In this document: in pieces, positions 8,768 through 17,054 of the stretch
Position numbering within the stretch: the first letter of the stretch is position 1
How the letters are laid out: every line of letters starts with the position of its first letter
Assembly (NCBI RefSeq): GCF_900108335.1
Contig: NZ_FNVT01000031.1
Coordinates: 49,362 to 113,361 of the forward strand
Origin: Nonomuraea solani
GTDB lineage: Bacteria > Actinomycetota > Actinomycetes > Streptosporangiales > Streptosporangiaceae
Direction of reading: 5' to 3'
Length of the DNA stretch: 64,000 bases
Program-made: the position numbers and the translations under genes
Notes under the pieces: generated by a model
The model's database searches: none
Seen by the model: only the letters and a program-made list of their open reading frames with translations
What the model was told of the DNA's origin: nothing

Positions 8768-9135
8768 TCAGGCGGGCTGACGTTCCTTCCGCTGCCGGAT
8801 CAGCTCCTCGACCGGGCTCGGCAGGGTCGTCTCGAAGTCGATCAGTTTCGCCCAGGTCGGGGTCACGACGATCCGGACCATGCCGTCGTGGTAGAGGAAA
8901 CGTACCTCCGCCTCCCAGACGATCCGTTGCTCGGGCGTCATCTGGTAGGTGCTGGTCGTCTGGAGGTACTCGTCCGGGATGCCGTCGACGAACTTCGGCG
9001 TGCACATGACGATCTCCGCACCGTTCCAGGCAAAGATGATCGGGATGTGCCGTCCTTGGCGACATAGGCCAAGCGGGCCAGCATCTCCCGGCTGAGCGGC
9101 CGGTTCAGAACCTCGATGATCTCATTCGGTCGCAC
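8768..9135 (-). pseudogene. PPOX-like (pyridoxamine 5'-phosphate oxidase family) gene with one frameshift
   Basis: The GTG at 9133-9135 follows AAGGAG and starts MRPNEIIEVLNRPLSREMLA, then LAYVAKDGT. Around 9045-9055 the frame must shift to continue as IPIIFAWNGAEIVMCTP and VVTPTWAKLIDFETTL to the stop at 8768. Together the frames give a roughly 120-residue split-barrel flavin- or F420-binding protein. A single indel separates them, so this is either a recent pseudogene or a sequencing error. A shorter homologous scrap lies at 7679-7857. Confidence 0.75.
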
Positions 9136-9200
9136 GGTCGCTCCTTCGGTTGTCGTTTCGTGGATCGTTGTGGGTGGTCTCGACCGTCTGCGGCGGGCCG

Positions 9201-9309
9201 TTAGGCGAGCTCTTCAGCCAGGGCGACGACGATGCCCTCGGAGCCGCTCCATGCCGGGTTCCACGAAGAACGCGATGACCACATCGAGGTCGTCGACGAT
9301 GCTGTCCAT
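9201..9309 (-). pseudogene. Glyoxalase/VOC gene scrap joining N- and C-terminal ends
   Basis: ATG at 9307-9309 begins M-D-S-I, then VDDLDVVIAFFVEPGMER, the usual opening of small glyoxalase-like proteins (VDDLDxxxAFFVxLGxExEG). The next readable motif, in another frame, is GSEGIVVALAEELA followed by TAA at 9201-9203, the usual C-terminal end of the same family (RGPEGIIVxLAExL). About 100 residues that should lie between are missing. The rest of 9136-9429 shows no gene. Confidence 0.6.
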
Positions 9310-9429
9310 TTGCTTGAGCGTCGTGCCTGGCTCATTCGTCACACGGCCGGTTCGTGGCCGCTGGTATTCCTGGGACGGAGCCGGCACCGCGTTCTCGACA
9401 ACCTCGACGGCTCGTGTTCCGAATTTTCG

Positions 9430-9972
9430 TCAGCGATCGTGGCGCTGTTCGTAGATGCGGCGCACGCTGGTTCCGCTGCTGAGGTCCGCGCCGTACACGT
9501 GCAGCGTGATCGCGACCGTGTCACCGGTGTTGCGGACCCGGTGGATGTCGTCGGGCGGGGCGACGCCGCTGACCGAGCCGGCGGGCCGGTGCCGCTCACC
9601 GATCTCGACCAGGCGGTCGCCGTCGATGTCGTACAGGGTCTCGGTCTCGGCGCCTTGGAGCACCATGAACGAGCACCACACCAGGTGGTCGTGGATCTCC
9701 GTCACCTGGCCTGGCCGCCACACCACCGCGGACACCGAGAACGCCGCCTCGGTGTGCAGGGTGTGCTGGGTGTAGCCGTCGGGCGAGCCGGCCCGCTCGG
9801 CCACGGTGAGGAGGTCCACGTCCGGTTCGGTCTCTGCCAGTACGTCGGCCACCTGCTCGGCGATGGTCCGTGGGGTCGCCTGCCAGCGGGCGTGCGACCG
9901 GATGCGTGCGACCAGCTCGGCCAGGCCGGGCCTGGGCGGCGAGTCGACGGGGGCAGTCATCTGCTTGGCCAT
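9430..9972 (-). CDS. Cysteine dioxygenase-family cupin protein
   Basis: A 180-residue cupin resembling the PF05995 cysteine dioxygenase family. The iron-binding pattern is clear: His94 and His96 in EIHDHLVWC and His144 in DDIHRVRN, with ITLHVYG in the last strand. Such enzymes oxidise cysteine or related thiols to sulfinates in the cytosol; the exact substrate is not readable. It is divergent from a LysR regulator that starts 77 bp away, a typical arrangement for enzyme plus activator. Alternative starts are ATG at 9972 and ATG at 9960. Confidence 0.8.
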   Translation of the reverse strand: MAKQMTAPVDSPPRPGLAELVARIRSHARWQATPRTIAEQVADVLAETEPDVDLLTVAERAGSPDGYTQHTLHTEAAFSVSAVVWRPGQVTEIHDHLVWCSFMVLQGAETETLYDIDGDRLVEIGERHRPAGSVSGVAPPDDIHRVRNTGDTVAITLHVYGADLSSGTSVRRIYEQRHDR

Positions 9973-10049
9973 GACAACGATGCTGGCCTGCCAGCGGTCA
10001 TGGCGTCTAATGCCAAAAACTCCCGCGTCCCATAGATAAAGTTAATAAC

Positions 10050-10910
10050 ATGATGAACCTGACGCACCTGCGGGTTCTGGAGGCAGTCGCCCGTCACGGG
10101 TCGGTGACCGAGGCCGCCAAGGAGCTGCACTACTCCCAGCCCTCGATCAGCCACCACCTCGGGCGGCTGGAGACCTCGATCGGGGCCCGGCTCATCCAGC
10201 GCGCAGGCCGCGGTATCCGGCTCACCCCCGAGGGCGAGCTCCTGGCCCAGCGGGCCAGGGAGATCGTCGGGCGGGTGGAGGCGGCCTCCGTCGAGATGGC
10301 CGCCCAGGTCGGGCTCCGGGCCGGGCGGGTCCGAGTCGCCGGCTTCCAGACGGTCCTCAGCACGATCGTCCCCAAGGCGGCGGCCAAGCTGTCCATGTCG
10401 TACCCGGGCATTGAGCTGAACCTGGTCGACGTGCACCCGGTCGAGGGGCTGCGGATGCTCCGCGCCGGGCACGTCGACATCGCCCTGGTCTTTCGGCACG
10501 CCGACACTCCGGACGAGGAGGAGGGCTTCCGGCTGACCCACCTGCTGGACGACCCGCTCTACCTGATCAGCCAAGAGCCAGGCCAGCGCCTGGAGGACCA
10601 CCGCGACGCCGCCTGGGTCGGGGGATGCGAGCGCTGCCGCGCGACAATGGTCACCGCCTGTCAGGAAGCCGGCTTCAACCCGCGGATCGCGTACTCCAGT
10701 GACGACATGGTCGTGGTCCAGACGCTCGTGGCGGCCGGCATGGGGGTCGCCACCCTGCCCGGGCTCGCGCTCCAAGCCCACCGCACGCCGGGGATCCACG
10801 CCACCGAGATCCCGGGCAACACCCGGCACATCTTCGCCGTCACCTACGGCGAGCCGCCGGACCCGCCCGCGACCACCGCCCTGCTCAAGATCCTCAGGAC
10901 AACCGCATAG
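10050..10910 (+). CDS. LysR-family transcriptional regulator
   Basis: A 286-residue regulator. The N-terminal winged helix reads THLRVLEAVARHGSVTEAAK, with HYSQPSISHHLGRLE as recognition helix; residues about 90-285 form the periplasmic-binding-like effector domain (RVRVAGFQTVLSTIVPKAA, DIALVFRH, LVAAGMGVATLPGLAL). ATG at 10050 or 10053 both fit. It is divergent from the cysteine-dioxygenase-like gene; the 77-bp spacer includes an AT-rich segment (about 10025-10049) that is a reasonable promoter/operator site. Regulation of the neighbour is inferred. Confidence 0.92.
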   Translation: MMNLTHLRVLEAVARHGSVTEAAKELHYSQPSISHHLGRLETSIGARLIQRAGRGIRLTPEGELLAQRAREIVGRVEAASVEMAAQVGLRAGRVRVAGFQTVLSTIVPKAAAKLSMSYPGIELNLVDVHPVEGLRMLRAGHVDIALVFRHADTPDEEEGFRLTHLLDDPLYLISQEPGQRLEDHRDAAWVGGCERCRATMVTACQEAGFNPRIAYSSDDMVVVQTLVAAGMGVATLPGLALQAHRTPGIHATEIPGNTRHIFAVTYGEPPDPPATTALLKILRTTA

Positions 10911-11023
10911 AGCACGATGACGACCTCCCCCGGGCCGCACTCTCGGTCCGCGATCCGCGCCCAGCCTAACCAGGGGTTGGGCGGTGTCCGTCGCGTCGTA
11001 GAGCCTTCGGGGTGGTAATCGGG

Positions 11024-11300
11024 TCAGTGGTGCCGCCGGCCGGGGTCGTGCTCGGCGAGCGCGGCGGCTACGGCATTGGACGTAGATGCTGAGGTGTGCA
11101 GGTTCCGGTGGCCGGACAGGGGCATGAGCATGGAAGCCGACCAGCCGTCTTCGCCCAGGCGGGTCACCGCGGTGGCGTCGGCCAGGCGGAGCCGGGCGGC
11201 GATGCCGAGGGTGAACCCGCCGCCCAGGTTGGCGACGAACGCGATCGGCGCGAGCAACTGCTCGGCGACCGCGTGGCGGACGGGCTCGGGCAGGCGGGAC
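11024..11300 (-). other. Coding-like fragment of unknown family
   Basis: The minus frame ending at 11024 reads AVAEQLLAPIAFVANLGGGF, then LGIAARLRLADATAVTRLGE and DGWSASMLMPLSGHRNLHTS before its stop. Amino-acid usage is like real protein, but I do not recognise a family and the 5' end is unclear. It could be the C-terminal scrap of a decayed gene. The flanking stretches 10911-11023 and 11301-11825 hold nothing I can support. Confidence 0.25.
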
Positions 11301-11825
11301 GGATCGCGGTGTGCCCGAGCGCAGGGCGGGACGACAAAGACGTGGGCATGGTGACCTCGAAAGCGGGAAGCGTGGACAGCACGACAACGCCGACGCGGGA
11401 GAGGACGCAAAGTCCTGCCTGTTACTCCCGCCTGGCGCTGATAGCTCGGTCACGATGACCACCCCAGTGTGCCCGGGGCCGGCCACGTGGCCACGGGCAC
11501 CTCCTGCAGAGATTGATTTCGACAGTGAGAAGAGGATCTGGCGTTTATCGGTCATTTTGGACAGCGCTTGCGCCAGTGGCGGGTCAGAAATGCCGATGAG
11601 AAGTAGCAGCGCTCCTCGCCCCAACGTCTTGGCGGTGCCTGGCCGCCGACAGCGTGCGGGAGCGAGCGGCGGCCAATCCCAGCCTGGACACGGGATCTGC
11701 GGCGCGGACTCGCCACCAAGGATCTGTCTCGGACGGTTCGGGAGCGTGCCTTCTCAGACAATTTCGTGCGTGAGTGTCTTCGCCCCACCCTGGGGGTGGA
11801 CAAAGGTCACAGACCATGACCACCG

Positions 11826-12359
11826 TTATTCGGTGCCACCAGCACCGGGGCCGGCCAGCGTGACCATCGTTTCGAGCAGCGTCGTGTAGACAATGCCGGG
11901 TTCAGCGGATTCCTCCCAGCTCGGCTCTTCCCCGGCCGCCGGACTGGTTTCCGCCGCCGGAAAGAACAGCCACCACAGATTGTGCCAAGGGTCGAGGAAC
12001 CGGGCGATGCCGTACCCGCCGTAGAAGGGAGACACCGGAGTGACGACGGTCGCACCTCGTTCGACCGCTCTGCGCATCGTCTCCTGGGGGTCGGCGACGT
12101 ACACCTGGGTCAGGGCCGGGGTGAACGGCCAGTCGGCCTTACGGTCAGCGACCATGAGCAATGAGTTGCCGATTTTGACTTCGGCGTGGATCAGCGTTCC
12201 GTCTCCGGCGTAGAAGTCAGGGGTGCGGGCTTCCCCCCGCTCAGTCGCATCAAAGACAGCGACGAGGAAGTCGATGAAAGGCGCGGCTCCGTCAACGACG
12301 ACGAATCCGTTAACGGTGTTCTCACCCTGGGGTTCGGGATCTTGCTTGGTCATCTCCAT
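11826..12359 (-). CDS. VOC-superfamily (glyoxalase/PhnB-like) protein
   Basis: A 177-residue protein with the PhnB-like VOC fold: an entry strand near residues 15-35 (VVVDGAAPFIDFLVAVF), HAEVKIGNSLLMVAD in the middle, YVADPQETMRRAVERGATVV, and a closing FLDPWHNLWWLFF strand. These cytosolic proteins are bleomycin-resistance, glyoxalase or DNA-modification homologues, mostly of unknown substrate. The ATG at 12359 starts MEMTKQDPEPQG; ATG at 12353 is possible. No operon partner. Confidence 0.85.
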   Translation of the reverse strand: MEMTKQDPEPQGENTVNGFVVVDGAAPFIDFLVAVFDATERGEARTPDFYAGDGTLIHAEVKIGNSLLMVADRKADWPFTPALTQVYVADPQETMRRAVERGATVVTPVSPFYGGYGIARFLDPWHNLWWLFFPAAETSPAAGEEPSWEESAEPGIVYTTLLETMVTLAGPGAGGTE

Positions 12360-12523
12360 GCCGCGAGGCTAGAGATGATTGCGGCCAGTTTCCTGCCGCA
12401 ATAGCAGCTCAGGGGACGCCCTGCCGGGTCCAGCTCGTTGGCTTCGGAGCTGAAGAACCAGCGGATAGCCGTTATCGATGAGAACGATCATGGAGCTGCG
12501 GGAGATTGGAACGTTCGCTTTGT

Positions 12524-12712
12524 GACGGGTTGAGTGCCCAGGGCGTGCCGGTCAAGGACGAGGATGTGGCCCGGCTGTCCCCGCTGGGCCACGTCCACCT
12601 CAACTGCCTGGGCCGGCCTCATCGGCCCCGGACGAAGGGCCTGCGGCCGCTCGGAGTGGCGGCGCTGCCCCAGGACGCTTCTTCCGCCGTCGTGGACGAG
12701 GACGATGCTTAA
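12524..12712 (+). pseudogene. tnpA: Tn3-family transposase C-terminal remnant
   Basis: The plus strand reads GLSAQGVPVKDEDVARLSPL, GHVHLNCLGR and, nearly in frame, LRPL and a D/E-rich end. This matches the terminal part of Tn3 transposases; the intact version in this window at 21399 ends with ARLSPLLFEHINFHGSY and LRDLRDPNAVEDEPEE. Everything upstream is gone, so it is an inactive relic of a different Tn3 element. The stretch 12713-12956 holds only a 23-codon ORF overlapping the next gene's stop and nothing I can name. Confidence 0.65.
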
Positions 12713-12956
12713 GCCCTGCAGTCGGCACCGGTCACCGATCAGGTCGAAGCCCTCGGCTCATCACCGGCTGTCTGTCCACCGCCGACGCGTCCGGCGATGA
12801 CCGAATCGGGATCAGCGCCATGCCAAGCATCAAGAGTTCACCGGGATAGATCAGGTTGCGGCAGACCCGGACAGAGGTCATGGCCGGATCAAGACGCTTC
12901 AGACGCCGACATCCGGGCTCGCTGTTCCTCCGGTGTGCCGTGATCGGCTGGTCTGC

Positions 12957-13574
12957 TCATACGGCGATATAGCGATCGCTCGCCTTCCCGCGCAGATGCC
13001 CAGGTGGCAACTTCCGGCCGTAGGCGAGCAGGAGGAGATCCTGTGCTGAGCCGATCAGGGGGGCGCCGGCGCCGAAGGACCAGTCGAGGTCGTCGGCGCG
13101 CAATTCGACACCGTCGAGGTTGGCGCCGAAGAATTTGAGGGTTCGGGGGGTGACGTGCTCCAAGAGGAGGCGCACGCGGTCTTCGGGGACGCGGCGGCCG
13201 AGGCCGAGGGCGACGGTGATGTCCAGGCCGTGGATCAGGTCATGGCCCAGCGCCGCCGTGATGCCGCCGACCGGTGGTTTCCAGGGGTGGAGGACGTTGT
13301 CGCGGATCGCGCTGACCAGCTCGGCCGTGGACAGGGTGGCCGCGTCCTGGCGGGCCCGCCGGTCGGCCATCCGGTTGACGCCGCCTCCTGCCTTGACCAG
13401 CTCCAGCACCATCCTGGGCAGCGAGTATCGGAATCCCATCGACATGTGCGCCGCGACCTCCCGTACGCGCCATCCGGCGCACAGGGTCGGCGCGTCCCAT
13501 TGGGCGGGCGGCAGATCGTCCAGCATCGCCGCCAGTTCTGTACGTTCGGCGGCGATCGCGGTGGTGATGTCCAT
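12957..13574 (-). CDS. Maleylpyruvate isomerase-like (mycothiol-dependent DinB fold) protein
   Basis: A 205-residue protein of the TIGR03083/MDMPI_N family. Hallmarks: an initial long helix (TTAIAAERTELAAMLDDLP), the LCAGWRVREVAAHMSMG metal-binding His region, and HDLIHGLDITVALG carrying two further His. The DinB-like four-helix bundle uses three His to bind metal and often works with mycothiol in detoxification. ATG at 13572-13574 is favoured because the MDITTAIAAERTEL opening is typical. It lies 34 bp downstream of the broken hydrolase gene. Confidence 0.82.
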   Translation of the reverse strand: MDITTAIAAERTELAAMLDDLPPAQWDAPTLCAGWRVREVAAHMSMGFRYSLPRMVLELVKAGGGVNRMADRRARQDAATLSTAELVSAIRDNVLHPWKPPVGGITAALGHDLIHGLDITVALGLGRRVPEDRVRLLLEHVTPRTLKFFGANLDGVELRADDLDWSFGAGAPLIGSAQDLLLLAYGRKLPPGHLRGKASDRYIAV

Positions 13575-13608
13575 GTGGTGCTCTTTCTCGTCAGATGGGT
13601 GGAGCCGG

Positions 13609-14358
13609 TCAGCCGCCGAGCAGGAAGCCCAGCACATCCGGGACGAACCGGTCGTCGGTGAACGTCGCGGCGTGACTTCTGCCTGGATAGCTGATCAGCC
13701 GGGTGCCGGGGATGCCCTCAGCGGTCTGGCGGGCCAGCTCCAGCGGGGTAAGCCAGGTCCTTTCGCCCTGGATCAGCAGCGTGGGAGCGGTGACGTCGCG
13801 TAGGCGGTGGCGCAGGTCGAAGCCGTCTTCCGCGTTGAGCATGGTGGCGGCGTCGGCGTGGGTCCTTGCGGCCGTCGGCCAGCCGGCCCATCGCCTTGAC
13901 GAGGGCTTGTCCAGCGGGCGACTCGGTGACCGGCTCGGCCAGCGCCGGGGTGGGGCGCGCTCCCCGCCGTGTCCGGTCGATGTAGGCTCGCTGGGCGTGT
14001 TTGCCGATCGGTCCGAGGGTGGCCGCCGTGCCGGCCAGGGCCAGGCGAGTGACCAGGCCCGGGTGGTCGGCGGCGAGTTGGAGGGCGAGCGAGCCGCCGG
14101 TGGACATGTCCAACACGTTCACCGATAGGCCTCCATCGCCCTGGCGTAGTGGGCGGCCAGGTCGGCCATGGTCGTGGTGGATGGCAGGCCGGGCCGGCGG
14201 TTGAGCACATGGACGGTGAAGTGCTCGGTGAGGGGCCCCACCGTGCGCATCAGGTAGCGGCGGCCGAAGCCGGTCGGGATGGCGGCCTCGGGGGTGAAGA
14301 GCAGGACGATCAGCGGCGGTCCGGCGCCGATCGACAGGCACGGCAGTCCGTTCATCAT
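13609..14358 (-). pseudogene. Alpha/beta hydrolase gene broken by two frameshifts
   Basis: Three minus frames read in order as one hydrolase: frame 1 from ATG 14356-14358 (MMNGLPCLSIGAGPPLIVLL to YARAMEAY), frame 2 with the nucleophile region VLDMSTGGSLALQLAADHP, and frame 3 with MLNAEDGFDLRHRLRDVTAP, LLIQGERTW and the late GRSHAA histidine, ending at 13609. Joined they would give about 250 residues. The start overlaps the stop of the M14 peptidase gene as ATGA, showing it was coupled to it. Both breaks are single-base type, so sequencing error cannot be excluded. Confidence 0.78.
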
Positions 14359-15668
14359 GACGCCACTCGTTCTGTCAGGCGGGCGGCGGCGGTCAGGATG
14401 GCGCCCAGCTGCACCGCGACCATCCTGCGCGGCTCGATCGGCGGGCCGGGGCCGTCGGTCTCGGCCTGTCCGTACCACTGGTCGAAGCGCTCGGCGAACA
14501 GGTGGCGTTGCTGCCGGATGGCCGGCGTGAGGTTGCCTGCGGCCAACTCGGCGTCCAGCATGCGCAGGAACACCCCCAGCAGGCGCAGCCGCAGCAGGTG
14601 CAGCGTCTGGCGGTGGGAGAACTCCTCGGCGACCGTGGCCGGCCGATCCAGCTCAGGCAGGGCCTCTTCTTCGAGCTCGGCGAGCTTGCGGAAGGTCTCC
14701 AGCGTGCTCTCGGTCGAGCGGCGGAACGGCGAGCGCACGGTCAGGTCGCCGGCGACGGCCCGCATGCCCGCCTGCAGCGTCTCGATCAGCTCTCGCCCTG
14801 CCACCGCCCCTTCGGCAGCCACCTCCCGATGGGTACGGCCTGCCGCGCTCTGGTCGGCCACCCGCTCATCAGCCCACGAGGGCACCTCGGTCACCAGGTG
14901 GAGCGCGCCGAACCTGGCGGCGTAGTCGGCGCTGCTGCCGCCGGCGCCGAAGGTCGGGCCCACCTGTGCCCCGTCCGGCGTCAGGAAGACAGCGGGCGCG
15001 ATCGGCTCGGCGCCGGGCAGTTCCGGCTCGCCGTGGTGCAGCGGAAGGCCCTCCACGCCTGGCAGGCCGGCCAGCCGCTCGGCCAGGACGGCGTCGCGGC
15101 GGTTGAGGTAGAAGAACGCGCCCTGATACTCACCGTTGTGCAGCGAGCAGACCAGCGACGGCCGAACCTCGTCCATCAGCCGCATGAGCGCGGCCGTCTC
15201 CGGCAGCGGCCGGTCGAACCGGTAGTCGCCGCTGACCAGCGGGAAGGTCCACTCGACCTGGTCGGCCAGGTCCGGGCGGTAAAAGTGCTCGGCGTAGGCG
15301 CGGCGGTCGCCCGGCGTGGCGTACCAGCCTTCGTTCAGCCGTGCGCCGTCCGGATCCGCGCACGCCACGATGTGCCAGCGAAACCCCAGCGAGGCCGGGT
15401 CCTGGCACAGCAGCCTGATCAGCGTGAGGACGGTCAGCGCGCCGACCGGCTCGTTGGGATGCGGCCCGGCGATGATCACCGCGTCCGCCGGGCCGTCGCC
15501 GATGGTCAGGGCGTGCAGCGGCTCGCCGAGCCGCGAGGCGCCAATGCGACGCCGCCGTACCAGATCGGGATGGGCGGCGGCGATCTCCTCCAACTCGGAC
15601 TGCACGGCGTCGACCGATGGGAACGCGGCATAGCCGGGAACCCGGCTCATGTACTCTGCAACCTTCAT
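14355..15668 (-). CDS. M14-family zinc carboxypeptidase-like protein
   Basis: A 437-residue protein with a peptidase M14 core in residues about 10-270: GPHPNEPVG supplies the HxxE zinc ligands, SLHNGEYQG the third His, and LVTEVPSW the catalytic Glu position. The rest is helical and rich in Leu/Arg/Glu, beyond the usual domain. No signal peptide is visible, so it acts inside the cell, perhaps on peptides or amide conjugates. It is divergent from a TetR gene with a palindrome between them, and its stop overlaps the start of the broken hydrolase gene. Confidence 0.85.
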   Translation of the reverse strand: MKVAEYMSRVPGYAAFPSVDAVQSELEEIAAAHPDLVRRRRIGASRLGEPLHALTIGDGPADAVIIAGPHPNEPVGALTVLTLIRLLCQDPASLGFRWHIVACADPDGARLNEGWYATPGDRRAYAEHFYRPDLADQVEWTFPLVSGDYRFDRPLPETAALMRLMDEVRPSLVCSLHNGEYQGAFFYLNRRDAVLAERLAGLPGVEGLPLHHGEPELPGAEPIAPAVFLTPDGAQVGPTFGAGGSSADYAARFGALHLVTEVPSWADERVADQSAAGRTHREVAAEGAVAGRELIETLQAGMRAVAGDLTVRSPFRRSTESTLETFRKLAELEEEALPELDRPATVAEEFSHRQTLHLLRLRLLGVFLRMLDAELAAGNLTPAIRQQRHLFAERFDQWYGQAETDGPGPPIEPRRMVAVQLGAILTAAARLTERVAS

Positions 15669-15674
15669 AACGAG

Positions 15675-15685
15675 ATTACTGTAAT
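15675..15685. promoter_or_regulatory. Palindromic operator candidate between M14 and TetR genes
   Basis: ATTAC-T-GTAAT is a perfect inverted repeat in the 26-bp gap between the divergent M14 peptidase (start 15668) and TetR (start 15695) genes. The heptamer GAGATTA also occurs twice around it (15672-15678 and 15690 area). In such a short divergent gap it is the natural binding site for the TetR protein on both promoters. Position and symmetry are seen; function is inferred. Confidence 0.55.
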
Positions 15686-15694
15686 AATGAGATT

Positions 15695-16309
15695 ATGAGA
15701 ATGACAAGGGCGGAGGCCAAGGACCGGAACCGGCAGGCCCTGCTGGAGGCCGCGCGCCGGATCGTCGCCCGCGATGGTCACCGGGCCAGGCTGGAGGAGA
15801 TCGCCGAGCAGGCCGGGCTGACCACCGGTGCCGTCTACTCGCTGTTCGGCAGCAAGAACGGCCTGCTGATCGCCCTGGTCACCGACTACCTCGGCCCGCA
15901 TTACGACGGCATCGAACAGGCGGTCTCCCCCGGTCTCGAAGTTGTCGAGGCGGTGGAGGTCTTCGCCCGCCACTACCGCCGCCTGTGCGACGACCCCGAC
16001 GCGCTGCGCCACCTGTCGTTCGAGATCAGCCTGCAGGACCTGGCGCTACGCGACCCCGAACTGCGGCCCAAACTCGCCGCCTCCGTACGGGCGCACGAGG
16101 AACGCCTGACCACACTTCTGTCCGGCAGATCCCACAACGGGAACGTCCTCACATCGCGGCAGGCGCAACGCCTGGCCACGGCGCTGCGTGCGCTCCTGGT
16201 CGGCCTGAGCCAGGGTGTCATCCTCGGCCTCGCTGACGCTGCCCCTGGGGAGTATTTCGCCGCCGCCGCCTGCGCCCTGGTCACCCCGGAGGTGCTCGGA
16301 CCACCCTGA
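15695..16309 (+). CDS. TetR-family transcriptional regulator
   Basis: A 204-residue regulator. Residues about 10-55 form the TetR DNA-binding domain (ALLEAARRIVARDGHRARLE, EIAEQAGLTTGAVYSLFGSK); the rest is an all-helical ligand-binding domain. ATG at 15695 or 15701. It is divergent from the M14 peptidase/hydrolase operon with a palindrome in the 26-bp spacer, so it probably represses that operon and itself. Ligand unknown. Confidence 0.9.
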   Translation: MRMTRAEAKDRNRQALLEAARRIVARDGHRARLEEIAEQAGLTTGAVYSLFGSKNGLLIALVTDYLGPHYDGIEQAVSPGLEVVEAVEVFARHYRRLCDDPDALRHLSFEISLQDLALRDPELRPKLAASVRAHEERLTTLLSGRSHNGNVLTSRQAQRLATALRALLVGLSQGVILGLADAAPGEYFAAAACALVTPEVLGPP

Positions 16310-16391
16310 GGCCACCGAGAGGCGCGTCATGAACCGCCACCCGTGGCAGGACTCCGATAATTCCTGGACGGCATTACCGCTGGTCGCCAGG

Positions 16392-16422
16392 GTGTCCAGA
16401 AAGGTTTTACGTTTTTGGACAC
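16392..16422. repeat. Resolvase-site-like inverted repeat
   Basis: GTGTCCA at 16392-16398 and TGGACAC at 16416-16422 form an inverted repeat of 31 bp with an AT-rich core (GGTTTTACGTTTTT). Crossover sites of Tn3-type resolvases have this size and are placed upstream of the resolvase gene; a resolvase remnant starts 24 bp downstream. Likely a relic res subsite. Confidence 0.4.
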
Positions 16423-16445
16423 TGCCGGGAGGGTGGCTGACGACC

Positions 16446-16640
16446 GTCTGGGCGTGCGCACGAGTCTCGACGCGCGACCAGAACCCACAGCTCCAACTCG
16501 ACGCCCTGGCGACCAGCGGCTACGACGAACTGGCCACACTACGCCGCCTGCTCGACGATGGCGCCTCGGTCCCCGAAGCTGCCCGCACTCTAAAAGAGGC
16601 CGTTCCACCGCCTACGTAGCGCTCGCGCCGTTGACCGGTA
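16446..16640 (+). pseudogene. Serine resolvase remnant, N-terminus joined to C-terminal HTH
   Basis: The frame reads ARVSTRDQNPQLQLDALATS (start of a resolvase catalytic domain with its active-site Ser region) and continues directly into LATLRRLLDDGASVPEAART and, after a frame change, GRSTAYVALA, the C-terminal DNA-binding helix-turn-helix. About 100 residues of catalytic domain are missing between them. The gene is therefore inactive. It belongs to the same mobile-element graveyard as the neighbouring scrap and the Tn3 element downstream. Confidence 0.65.
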
Positions 16641-16691
16641 GCTACCCCACCGGCATCCCGTACTCTGCTCGACCGCGCCCCTACCCCGGCA

Positions 16692-16813
16692 TCCGTCTAC
16701 GACTGGAGCGACCCCTTCGGCCGGCTCTTCCTGCAGACCCTCGCGAGGTGTCCCTGGCAGGCGAGTACAGCGTCGGACGCTCTACCATCCACGGGCCAGA
16801 AACCTCCAGGTAG
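16692..16813 (+). pseudogene. Second serine resolvase remnant with internal deletion
   Basis: One frame reads VYDWSDPFGRLFLQTLA, the mid-domain motif of resolvases that normally continues to a helix with MVAEFEADL; the next frame reads GEYSVGRSTIHG before a stop, compressing the C-terminal GEYSVAELA and FSVGRSTIYR motifs. The intervening helix is gone. It lies just after the first resolvase scrap but covers different parts of the protein, so the two may derive from one decayed gene or two. 16814-17054 has nothing else I can assign. Confidence 0.5.
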
Positions 16814-17054
16814 AGCGGCCACACGTGGAAATTGGACGTCACCCCTTCGCGTAAGATCATTCTCAGCGCCAAGGGCTACTCCTGGACGGCCAGCCTCAAC
16901 CCCGAACACGCCGGGCAGTACCCTCGCACCGTTGCCTCGGGGTGACAGAGGCCTGGTTGATAGTGACTTTCGGTCATAGAAGAATTACTCTCCGTATGGA
17001 CGTGATCAAGTCCGGCTGATCAGGAACGTCAGCCGACAAACGGAGGGGCGACAC

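Noticed and set aside
8481..8780. Plus-frame TPEALERFFF resembling the start of Tn3 transposases
   Set aside because: Only ten residues match and the next conserved motif is absent; probably chance.
9957..11624. 555-codon minus frame over the LysR gene
   Set aside because: Covers the antisense of a clear LysR gene; only a short distal piece looks protein-like and that is in another frame.
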